Shown: piece after piece, positions 25,153-33,795 of the stretch
Position numbering within the stretch: position 1 is the first letter of the stretch
Layout: every line of letters starts with the position of its first letter
From: Acidimicrobiia bacterium
GTDB lineage: Bacteria; Actinomycetota; Acidimicrobiia; IMCC26256; PALSA-610
Assembly: GCA_017882905.1 (NCBI GenBank)
Contig: JADGOO010000002.1
Coordinates: 1 to 53,358 of the forward strand
Length of the DNA: 53,358 nucleotides
Reading direction: 5' to 3'
Program-made: the position numbers and the translations under genes
The notes under the pieces: generated by a model
The model's database searches: none
What the model was told of the DNA's origin: nothing
What the model saw: only the letters and a program-made list of their open reading frames with translations

Positions 25153-26949
25153 ATGAGCCGACCGATCGAGGACTACGCGCTGCTCGCCGACACGCAGAGC
25201 GCCGCGCTCGTGTCGCGCGACGGCTCCATCGATTGGATGTGTCTGCCCCGCTTCGACTCGCCCGCGATGTTCGCGGCCATGCTCGGCGGGCCCGAACACG
25301 GCTACTGGCAGATCGCTCCGGAGGGCGACGGCTGGACCAGCACCCGCCGCTATCGCGACAACACGTGGATCCTCGAGACGGAGTTCCGGCGCGGCGACGA
25401 CGCGGTTCGCATCATCGACTTCATGCCGGTGCGCGACAACCACCCGAACGTCGTTCGGGTCATCGAAGGCGTGCAGGGTCGCGTGGCGATGGCGAGCAAC
25501 CTCGCCGTGCGGTTCGACTACGGCCATCTGGTCCCGTGGGTGCAGACCACCGATACCGGCTGCCGGGTGATCGCCGGTCCCGACGGCGCGACGTTGCGCA
25601 CGCCCGTTCCGATGCACGCGACGAACGACCTGATCAGCTGCGAGTTCCACGTCGACGCAGGCCAACGGTTGCCGTTCGTGCTCGTGTGGCACCCATCGCA
25701 CGAACACCACCGAGCCGACATCGACGTGGAGAAGGCCCTCGCGCACACGGAGCGTTGGTGGCAGCAGTGGTGCGGGCACTGCACCTACGACGGGCCCGAT
25801 GCAGCGTTGGTGCGCCGTTCCCTCCTGGCGCTCAAGGCACTCACCTACGGGCCGACGGGCGGCATCATCGCGGCGGCCACGACGTCGCTCCCCGAAGACA
25901 TCGGTGGCGAGCGCAACTGGGACTACCGCTACGGGTGGCTGCGCGATGCCACCTTCACGCTGCACGCAATGCTGCTCAACGGCTTCGTTGCCGAAGCGAA
26001 CGCCTGGCGCGATTGGTTGTTGCGGGCCATCGCCGGCGATCCCAGCAGTGCACAGATCATGTATGGGCCTGCCGGCGAGCGGCGACTCACCGAATGGGAG
26101 GTCCCGTGGCTTCCGGGGTACGAGGGCTCGCGGCCCGTGCGGATCGGGAACGCGGCCAGCGAGCAGCTGCAGATCGACGTGTACGGCGAAGTGATGGACG
26201 TGCTCACGCACCGGCGCGAGCTCGACCACGGTCCGCACGGCGAAGCCGTCTGGCGTCTGCAGTGCGAGCTGCTCGACTACCTCGAAGGCAAGTGGCAGGA
26301 GCCCGACGAAGGCATCTGGGAGGTGCGCGGGCCGCGCCGCGACTTCACGCACTCGAAGGTGATGGCTTGGGTCGCGTTCGATCGTGGCGTGCGGGCCATC
26401 GAGAGCTTCCACGTCGACGGCGACGCGGCGCGATTTGCCGCGGCTCGCGACGCCGTCCACGCCGAGGTGTGCAGCCGCGCCTACGACGCCGACATCAACG
26501 CGTTCACCCAGGCGTACGGCAACGGCCGCGCCGATGCCGCGGTCCTCATGATGCCGCTCGTGGGATTCCTCCCGATCGACGACCCTCGAGTGCAGGGGAC
26601 GATTGCAATGGTCACCGAGCGCCTCGACGACCATGGCTTCCTGCAGCGCTACGAGCACGACACGTCGGCGGTCGACGGGCTGCCCGGTGGTGAGGGCGCC
26701 TTCCTGCCGTGCACGTTCTGGCTCGCAGACTGCTACGCGCTCTCGGGCGACACGGAACGTGCGCGAAAGGTCTTCGAACGCGCGAGTGGCGTCGCCAACG
26801 ACCTGGGCCTGTTGGCGGAGGAGTACGACGTGACTCGCAAGCGACTCGTGGGCAACTACCCGCAAGCGTTCTCGCACGTATCGCTCGTGAACACGGCACG
26901 GAACCTCACCGAGAGCGGACCGGCGCAGCTGCGCGCGCAGCGCTTGTAG
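25153..26949 (+). CDS. glycoside hydrolase family 15 protein (glucoamylase/trehalase-like)
   Basis: MSRPIEDYALLADTQSAALVSRDGSIDWMCLPRFDSPAMFAAMLGG; RNWDYRYGWLRDATFTLHAML; EGAFLPCTFWLADCYALSG. Confidence 0.93.
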   Translation: MSRPIEDYALLADTQSAALVSRDGSIDWMCLPRFDSPAMFAAMLGGPEHGYWQIAPEGDGWTSTRRYRDNTWILETEFRRGDDAVRIIDFMPVRDNHPNVVRVIEGVQGRVAMASNLAVRFDYGHLVPWVQTTDTGCRVIAGPDGATLRTPVPMHATNDLISCEFHVDAGQRLPFVLVWHPSHEHHRADIDVEKALAHTERWWQQWCGHCTYDGPDAALVRRSLLALKALTYGPTGGIIAAATTSLPEDIGGERNWDYRYGWLRDATFTLHAMLLNGFVAEANAWRDWLLRAIAGDPSSAQIMYGPAGERRLTEWEVPWLPGYEGSRPVRIGNAASEQLQIDVYGEVMDVLTHRRELDHGPHGEAVWRLQCELLDYLEGKWQEPDEGIWEVRGPRRDFTHSKVMAWVAFDRGVRAIESFHVDGDAARFAAARDAVHAEVCSRAYDADINAFTQAYGNGRADAAVLMMPLVGFLPIDDPRVQGTIAMVTERLDDHGFLQRYEHDTSAVDGLPGGEGAFLPCTFWLADCYALSGDTERARKVFERASGVANDLGLLAEEYDVTRKRLVGNYPQAFSHVSLVNTARNLTESGPAQLRAQRL

Positions 26950-26960
26950 CGTTGCCGGCA

Positions 26961-28481
26961 GTGCCTGGGCGCGAACCTCCTGTGCCGCCGGACACGTCAG
27001 GCCCGGAGTCGAGTGCGTCGGGCCGGGCCGGCCCCCTCGACGACTACCGCGCGAAGCGAGACTTCGCGGCGACACCGGAACCGTCGGGCAACGATGGCGC
27101 GCTCGCTGCCCCCAACGTGCTGCGCTTCGTCGTCCAGGAGCATCACGCCCGCGCGATGCACTGGGACCTGCGCCTCGAACACGACGGCGTGCTGCCGTCG
27201 TGGGCGGTGCCGAAGGGCATCCCGCTCGACCCTCACGTGAACCGGCTCGCGGTGCGCACCGAGGATCATCCGCTCGAGTACCTCGACTTCGCCGGCGACA
27301 TCCCCGAGGGCGAGTATGGCGGCGGCACCATGCGCGTCTGGGACCACGGCACGTACGAAGCGCTCGAGTGGACCGATCGCAAGGTCACGGTCGTGTTGCA
27401 CGGCGAACGGGTGCAGGGGCGCTACGCGTTGTTCCGCACCGGGCGCGACGGGCGCGAACGCGATTGGATGATCCACCGCATGGATCCGCCGGCCGACCCG
27501 ACCGCGCAACCGATGCCGGCGACAGTCGCGCCGATGCTCGCCACGCCCGCTACGGAGCGACCTCGGCACGGCGCGTGGGCCTACGAGCTGAAGTGGGACG
27601 GCATCCGCGCCGTGGCGTTCGTCGAGGGCGGTCGCGTCCGCTTCCAGAATCGCAACGAACGAGACATCACGCCTCGTTATCCCGAGCTGCGCGAGCTCGG
27701 CCGCGCACTCGGGAGCACGCGCGCCATCCTCGACGGCGAGATCGTCTCGTTCAATCCCGAGACGGGCCGGCCCGACTTCCATCGCCTGCAGCAGCGCATG
27801 CACGTCGATGGCGACCATCGCATCCGCAAGCTGAGCCAGGACCTGCCGGCCACCTACATGATCTTCGATCTGGTCTGGCTCGACGGGCATTCGCTCGTCG
27901 AGGTGCCCTACGAGCAGCGGCGCGCGACGCTCGCAGGCCTCGACCTGCGCGGGCCGAGCTGGCAGTGTCCCCCGCACGAGGTCGGCGACGGATCGGCGAC
28001 GTTCGACATCAGTCTGCGCTTCGGCCTCGAAGGCGTGGTCGCCAAGGCGCTCGACAGCCGCTACGAGGGTGGTCGGCGTTCGTCGGCGTGGCTGAAGATC
28101 AAGCACGGGATGCGCCAGGAGCTGGTCGTGGCCGGTTGGATGCCCGGCGAGCGGGGCCGCACCGGCTCGGTCGGATCGCTGCTCGTCGGCTACTACGACG
28201 ACGAGGGAACGCTCGTGTACTCAGGGCGCGTGGGCAGCGGCCTCACCGGCAACGACATCGAGCGCCTCGACCGCGCGCTCCCGCAGCTCGAACGCGCGAC
28301 GAGCCCGTTCGGCGCCGGATCCGTGCCGCGTGGCGCACGATTCACCGAGCCGCGGCTCGTCGCCGAGGTGCGCTTCACCGAGTGGACCCCAGCCGGCGGA
28401 CTGCGCCAGCCTGTCTTCCTCGGGCTGCGCACCGACGTCGATCCGGCCACGGTGCGTCGCGAAGCGCCCACGGCCCCCTGA
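26961..28481 (+). CDS. ATP-dependent DNA ligase with N-terminal LigD 3'-phosphoesterase domain (no polymerase domain)
   Basis: PE: LRFVVQEHHARAMHWDLRLEHDGVLPSWAVPKG...GEYGGGTMRVWD; ligase motif YELKWDGIRAV; LRFGLEGVVAKALDSRYEGGRRSSAWLKIK. Confidence 0.93.
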   Translation: MPGREPPVPPDTSGPESSASGRAGPLDDYRAKRDFAATPEPSGNDGALAAPNVLRFVVQEHHARAMHWDLRLEHDGVLPSWAVPKGIPLDPHVNRLAVRTEDHPLEYLDFAGDIPEGEYGGGTMRVWDHGTYEALEWTDRKVTVVLHGERVQGRYALFRTGRDGRERDWMIHRMDPPADPTAQPMPATVAPMLATPATERPRHGAWAYELKWDGIRAVAFVEGGRVRFQNRNERDITPRYPELRELGRALGSTRAILDGEIVSFNPETGRPDFHRLQQRMHVDGDHRIRKLSQDLPATYMIFDLVWLDGHSLVEVPYEQRRATLAGLDLRGPSWQCPPHEVGDGSATFDISLRFGLEGVVAKALDSRYEGGRRSSAWLKIKHGMRQELVVAGWMPGERGRTGSVGSLLVGYYDDEGTLVYSGRVGSGLTGNDIERLDRALPQLERATSPFGAGSVPRGARFTEPRLVAEVRFTEWTPAGGLRQPVFLGLRTDVDPATVRREAPTAP

Positions 28482-28488
28482 CGTTCTC

Positions 28489-28513
28489 GTTTCTGGACTG
28501 ACGGCACGGGTAC
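28489..28513 (+). promoter_or_regulatory. SigF-type promoter-like motif GTTT-N15-GGGTAC upstream of the universal stress protein gene
   Basis: GTTT 28489-28492, 15-nt spacer, GGGTAC 28508-28513, GTG start at 28523. Confidence 0.55.
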
Positions 28514-28522
28514 AACTGTGAT

Positions 28523-28999
28523 GTGACCAGCTTGTTGTTCGCGGTCGACGGATCACCGATCTCGCTCGACGCGATCCACCGTGCGCTCACGCTCGTGCCG
28601 CCGCCGGCGACGGTGACGTTGCTGCATGTGAGCGCGTCGCCCGCGGCCGAGGCCGGAGCCGGTGGCATCGAAGGGCCCGTGTACACGCCGGGCGAGCTCG
28701 AGACGTTGCGGGAGGCCGAAGCGCACGACGCCGAAGAGGTGCTCGACAAGGCTGCCGGTGCCGTTCCTTCCGGATACCAGGTCGAGCGGCGCACCGACGA
28801 GGGCGACCCCGGCACCGCCATCTGCGCGGCGGCGCTCGCCGTCGACGCAGATCTCGTCGTGGTCGGCAGCCACGGGCGCGGCGCGCTCGCACGGATGGTC
28901 CTCGGGTCGACGAGCACCTACGTGGTGCACCACTGCCGGCGTCCGGTGATGGTCGTGGGACACCACGACGACGGCGAGACCGAACCGGCGGCCGGCTGA
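28523..28999 (+). CDS. universal stress protein (UspA family)
   Basis: LLFAVDGSPISLDAIHRAL; ADLVVVGSHGRGALARMVLGSTSTYVVHHCRRPVMVV. Confidence 0.92.
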   Translation: MTSLLFAVDGSPISLDAIHRALTLVPPPATVTLLHVSASPAAEAGAGGIEGPVYTPGELETLREAEAHDAEEVLDKAAGAVPSGYQVERRTDEGDPGTAICAAALAVDADLVVVGSHGRGALARMVLGSTSTYVVHHCRRPVMVVGHHDDGETEPAAG

Positions 29000-29019
29000 C
29001 GGCGTTCGGCCGCTCCGGC

Positions 29020-29367
29020 TCAGCCCGCTTCGCGATGCGGATCGACCTGCTCGAACCAGTCGGCGCGCTCGAGCAGGAAGTGGAAGTCGATGAGGTCGTC
29101 ACCGCTCAGCACGGGCGCGACGAAGCTCGGGTGCTCGTCGATCTCACTGGGCCGGGCCGACACGTGCAGCACCACACCCGCTGCTGCGATCGCGCAGAGC
29201 TCCCCCGCATCGATCCATGCGGCGTCGCGCCGCGCGCAGCGCCGGCACACAAACGCGACGCTCGCTCGCGCCAGACCCACGAAGCACTCAACGTGGAGCG
29301 CGTCGAGCGGCAGCATCATGGCTCCGCAGTCGTGGCACTCGACTTCGACGAACGAAACCTGTTGCAC
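29020..29367 (-). CDS. hypothetical protein with zinc-ribbon-like Cys pairs
   Basis: VECHDCGAMM...FVCRRCARRDA (CxxC...CxxC); probable GTG start. Confidence 0.5.
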   Translation of the reverse strand: MQQVSFVEVECHDCGAMMLPLDALHVECFVGLARASVAFVCRRCARRDAAWIDAGELCAIAAAGVVLHVSARPSEIDEHPSFVAPVLSGDDLIDFHFLLERADWFEQVDPHREAG

Positions 29368-29461
29368 TCCCGCGCGATACCGCGCGGGTCGTAAGTTCAA
29401 CCCTGCTCGGTGCAACCGAAGCAGGCACTTCGACCTCATCTGACCCGGCGGAGAGACGATC

Positions 29462-31633
29462 TTGATCGCACGAGTACCCCGAGCTTCCGACGCTGCCGCG
29501 GCCGGTGCCGGCAATCTCGCGGCGTGGCCGGGTCAACCCTTCCCCCTCGGGGCGACCTGGGACGGCATCGGGACGAACTTCTCGGTGTACTCCGAGGTCG
29601 CCGAGGGCGTGGAGCTCGGCCTCTTCGACGCGTACGGGCGCGAGACGCGCCTGGCGATGAGCGAACAGACTGCCTTCATCCATCACATCTACGTGCCGGG
29701 CGTGGGCCCCGGAGACGAATACGGGTTCCGGGTACGAGGTCCATGGGCTCCTGCAGCCGGAAAGCGCAACAACCGCAGCAAGCTCCTCCTCGACCCGTAC
29801 GGCAAGGCTGTGCGCGGCGCGGTGCGGTGGGGGCCGAGCGTCTATCCGTATCGATTCGGCGACGAGACGCGCGCGAGCACGTCCGACAGCGCACGCGCCA
29901 TGCCGAAGAGCGTCGTGGCCAACCCCTACTTCGACTGGGGCGTCGACCGCCGACCGTCAACCCCGCTCCACGAGACCGTCATCTACGAGACGCACGTCAA
30001 GGGGTTGACGCAACGGCACCCGTCGGTGCCCCCGAACCTGCGCGGCACGTATGCCGGCTTGGCCACACCCGACGTCATCGAGTATCTGCTCGGTCTCGGA
30101 GTGACCGCCGTCGAGCTGCTCCCGGTGCACCAGTTCGTGCACGATCACCGACTCGTACGCGACGGCCTGCGCAACTACTGGGGCTACAACTCGATCTGTT
30201 ACCTCGCGCCGCACAACGAGTACAGCGCGAGCGGTGACCGTGGCAGCCAGGTGCAGGAGTTCAAGCAGATGGTGCGCGCGCTGCACGACGCGGGCATCGA
30301 GGTGATCCTCGACGTGGTCTACAACCACACCGCCGAAGGCAACCACCTCGGGCCGATGCTGAGCTTCAAGGGCATCGACAACGAGGCCTACTACCGACTC
30401 GCCGACGATCCCCGCTACTACGTCGACTACACCGGCACCGGCAACACGCTGAACATGCGCCATCCGCACGTGCTGCAGCTCATGATGGACAGCCTGCGGT
30501 ACTGGGTGATCGACATGCACGTCGACGGCTTCCGATTCGACCTCGCCGCGACGCTCGCCCGCACTCTGCACGACGTCGATCGACTCTCGGCGTTCTTCGA
30601 CGTGATCCAGCAAGATCCGATCATCAGCCAGGTGAAGCTGATCGCCGAGCCGTGGGACGTGGGCGAGGGCGGCTATCAGGTGGGCAACTTCCCGCCGTTG
30701 TGGAGCGAGTGGAACGGGCGCTATCGCGACACCGTGCGCGACTACTGGCGGGGCCGCGATCAGACCATCGGCGAGCTCGCTCAGAGGCTCACCGGCAGCT
30801 CCGACCTCTACGAGGCCACCGGGCGCAGACCGAGCGCGAGCATCAACTTCATCACGGCGCACGATGGTCTCACGTTGCGCGATCTCGTGTCGTACGAGCA
30901 GAAGCACAACGAGGCGAATGGCGAGGAGAACCGGGACGGGACCGACGACAACCGAAGCTGGAACTGCGGTGTCGAAGGCGACACCGACGATGCCGACATC
31001 CTGGAGTGCCGCAAGCGCCAACAGCGCAACTTCCTGGCCACGCTCATGCTGTCCCAAGGCGTACCGATGCTGCTCGCCGGAGACGAGATCGGACGGACCC
31101 AGCGCGGGAACAACAACGCGTACTGCCAGGACAACGAGGCGTCGTGGTTCGACTGGGAACAGGCCGACGAGAACCTGTTGGCGTTCACTTGCGAGCTCAC
31201 GAGCCTGCGGCGCGAGCACGCGGTGTTCCGTCGCCGGCGCTGGTTCCAAGGCCGAGCGATCCACGGCTCCGAGGTCAGCGACATCGCATGGTTCCGACCC
31301 GACGGCACGCCGATGGCCGACGACGATTGGAACGCCGCGTTCGCCAAGACGCTCGGCGTGTTCCTCAACGGCGAAGCACTCCCCGACCTCGACTCGCGCG
31401 GCCGGCCAGTGCACAGCGCGAGCTTCTACATGGTGTTCAACGCACATGCCGAGCCGTTGCGCATCACGCTTCCCGAAGCCGCGTGGGGCCGTCGCTGGCG
31501 GCTGCGCCTCGATACCGCGCGCGATCGGCTCTACGCCGACAACAGCGACGCGCCCGCGTTCAAGGCCGGAGACTGGATCGAAGCTCTGGATCGATCGCTG
31601 CTGTTGCTGAGAAGGCTCGACGGCGCATCGTGA
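29462..31633 (+). CDS. glgX: glycogen debranching enzyme
   Basis: GATWDGIGTNFSVYSEVAEGVELGLFD; YNHTAEGNHLGPMLSFKGIDN; DGFRFDLAATLAR; TTG start after GGAGAG. Confidence 0.93.
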   Translation: MIARVPRASDAAAAGAGNLAAWPGQPFPLGATWDGIGTNFSVYSEVAEGVELGLFDAYGRETRLAMSEQTAFIHHIYVPGVGPGDEYGFRVRGPWAPAAGKRNNRSKLLLDPYGKAVRGAVRWGPSVYPYRFGDETRASTSDSARAMPKSVVANPYFDWGVDRRPSTPLHETVIYETHVKGLTQRHPSVPPNLRGTYAGLATPDVIEYLLGLGVTAVELLPVHQFVHDHRLVRDGLRNYWGYNSICYLAPHNEYSASGDRGSQVQEFKQMVRALHDAGIEVILDVVYNHTAEGNHLGPMLSFKGIDNEAYYRLADDPRYYVDYTGTGNTLNMRHPHVLQLMMDSLRYWVIDMHVDGFRFDLAATLARTLHDVDRLSAFFDVIQQDPIISQVKLIAEPWDVGEGGYQVGNFPPLWSEWNGRYRDTVRDYWRGRDQTIGELAQRLTGSSDLYEATGRRPSASINFITAHDGLTLRDLVSYEQKHNEANGEENRDGTDDNRSWNCGVEGDTDDADILECRKRQQRNFLATLMLSQGVPMLLAGDEIGRTQRGNNNAYCQDNEASWFDWEQADENLLAFTCELTSLRREHAVFRRRRWFQGRAIHGSEVSDIAWFRPDGTPMADDDWNAAFAKTLGVFLNGEALPDLDSRGRPVHSASFYMVFNAHAEPLRITLPEAAWGRRWRLRLDTARDRLYADNSDAPAFKAGDWIEALDRSLLLLRRLDGAS

Positions 31634-33701
31634 CGGTGGTGCCGAAGCTCGTCGTGGTGTAGTCGACGTCGTCCATCAGCGCTTCCATCAAGGCATGCCC
31701 GCGGCCACGACGCGTATCGCGGCGCGGCCGCTTCCAAGTGCCGCGGTCGCGCACGGTCACCTCGACGAGCTCGCCGTCGCTGCGCGCTTCGACCTCGACA
31801 TCGCCTCGAGCAGGCGCGGGTGCATAGGCGTGCTCGACCACGTTGGCAGCCGCCTCGCCGACCGCGAGCAGGATCTCGGACGCGACCGCGGCCGGAATGC
31901 CCTCCCGTGTCATCCACCGCTGCAGCTCGCGCCGCACCGAGCCGAGCTGCACGGCTTCGGCGGGGACGCGACGATGAAACGGCGCGCCACTGCGCACCGT
32001 GGAGCGCACCACGAGTAGCGCGACGTCGTCGGTGGCCGAGTCGCCGACCAGCTCCTCGAGCAGGTCGGCACTGAGATCGTCGACCGAGGCAACCGGGCCC
32101 TTCGGCGCATCGGCCGCGAGGCGTGCCTCCAAGGTCGCGGCGAGACGAGCGAGCCCGATGTCGATCGCTTCGCCGCGCCGCTCGATGAGCCCGTCGGTGT
32201 AAAGCACGAGCATGTCGTCACCGGCGAGCGTGGCCGTGGCGGTCTCACGCTCGGCTGCGATGCCGGCACCGACCGGCACTGACCGGCCTTCGTCGAGGAA
32301 CCGCACACCGTGGGGACCGGCGAGCAGCGGCGGTGGATGACCGGCACACGCGTAGCGGAGACCCGCGGTGGTGGGGTCGTACACCGCGTACACGACCGTG
32401 GCCATCGCCGCGCCGGCGGTCACGCGGGCGAAGTGATCGAGATGACTGAGTACGACGCCGGGGTCGTCGTGCGCGAGCGCAAGCGCACGCAAGGCGCTGC
32501 GCAGCTGCCCCATGGTGGTCGCGGCGCGCACGCCGCGGCCGACCACGTCGCCCACCGCGAGGCCGAGGCGGCCGGCACCCAGGTCGATCACGTCGTACCA
32601 GTCGCCGCCCACTTCCATCTCGGCGACCGACGACACGTACCGGGCCGACAGCTCGGCGTCGCGCGTCTCGGGAAGGACGTCGAGCAGCAAGCTGTGTTGC
32701 AGCACGTGCGCGATCTCGCGGTCGAGTTCCGAGAGGCGCACCCGGTCGTACGCCTGACCAGCGAGACTGGCAAGGTTCTCGAGGTCGGCCAGCGCGTCGT
32801 CGGAGAGCGCCGTCTCGTCTCCGAAGGCGATACCGAGCGAGCCGACCGCGCGGTCCTGCAGCAACATCGGCACGCACACGCCGGCGCTCCCGATCTCCTG
32901 CATGACGACCGAGAGCTCGGGCCGGAGATCCACGTAATCCCGCAGGTCGCGGAACTCGAGGCGGCGGCGGGCACGAACCGCGACCGCGAGCGGCGACGGC
33001 GAATCGAGCGACACTCGCTGGAGATCCGAGAACATCCCGCGTCGGTAGCCGTAGAGTCCGGCGAGAACGAGCACCCGCTGGGCTTCGTCGACGAGCATCA
33101 CGACAGCCGCGCGGGCCCCGAACGCCCGCATGCCGTGTGCGAGCACGGCCTCCGTGACGTCATCGCGAGTAGCCGCGGTGGCGAGTGCCGCGGTGGTGGC
33201 CTGCACGCGCACCACGCGGTCGCGCTCCTCGGCCAGGTTCGCCAGCAGCGCGTCGCGTTCCGTCTGTGCTCGGACTCGCTCGGTGACATCCTTGATCGTG
33301 CCGAAGCGCTCGCCGCGACCCGACGAGTCTCGGATCGCGGCGATGCTCAAAGTGATCGTGCGCTGCTCACCGTCGCCGCGGCGGATCTCGAGGTTGTCGA
33401 ACTCCCCCTTGCCGGTCGCGATGATCTGCGCACGCGCGCGTTGCACCTCGATCCGGTCGGCCGGCACCGATGACCACCACGGGTAGGGCGGCATCGCGCC
33501 CACCACGTGCTCGCGATCGAACCCGACGATGCGGCAGAACTCGTCGTTCGCGTCGACGACCGAGCCGTCGTGCGCGGTCACGAACCAGCCGTCCTGGAAT
33601 GCGTCGAGCATCGCCTGATGACGCCGGGCCTGGACGACCAGCTCATCAGCGAGCGTGGCGCCGTGCCCCGCGTCGGCGTCCGCGCTGGTCTCGCCCGTCA
33701 C
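31560..33701 (-). CDS. PAS + GAF + SpoIIE-type PP2C phosphatase + RsbW-like HATPase
   Basis: PAS MLDAFQDGWFVTAHDGSVVDANDEFCRIVGF; PP2C GGDWYDVIDLGAGRLGLAVGDVVGRG; LYTDGLIERRGEAIDIGL; HATPase LAVGEAAANVVEHAY. Confidence 0.92.
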   Translation of the reverse strand: MTGETSADADAGHGATLADELVVQARRHQAMLDAFQDGWFVTAHDGSVVDANDEFCRIVGFDREHVVGAMPPYPWWSSVPADRIEVQRARAQIIATGKGEFDNLEIRRGDGEQRTITLSIAAIRDSSGRGERFGTIKDVTERVRAQTERDALLANLAEERDRVVRVQATTAALATAATRDDVTEAVLAHGMRAFGARAAVVMLVDEAQRVLVLAGLYGYRRGMFSDLQRVSLDSPSPLAVAVRARRRLEFRDLRDYVDLRPELSVVMQEIGSAGVCVPMLLQDRAVGSLGIAFGDETALSDDALADLENLASLAGQAYDRVRLSELDREIAHVLQHSLLLDVLPETRDAELSARYVSSVAEMEVGGDWYDVIDLGAGRLGLAVGDVVGRGVRAATTMGQLRSALRALALAHDDPGVVLSHLDHFARVTAGAAMATVVYAVYDPTTAGLRYACAGHPPPLLAGPHGVRFLDEGRSVPVGAGIAAERETATATLAGDDMLVLYTDGLIERRGEAIDIGLARLAATLEARLAADAPKGPVASVDDLSADLLEELVGDSATDDVALLVVRSTVRSGAPFHRRVPAEAVQLGSVRRELQRWMTREGIPAAVASEILLAVGEAAANVVEHAYAPAPARGDVEVEARSDGELVEVTVRDRGTWKRPRRDTRRGRGHALMEALMDDVDYTTTSFGTTVTMRRRAFSATAAIDPELRSSLRP

Positions 33702-33795
33702 CTCGGCTCCTCGTTGGGGACTCCATCGTCGCGGCGCCTCGCCCGGAGGTCAACCGCCTCGCGGTGGGTGGCACCCAACGACAACCCAACACTCG

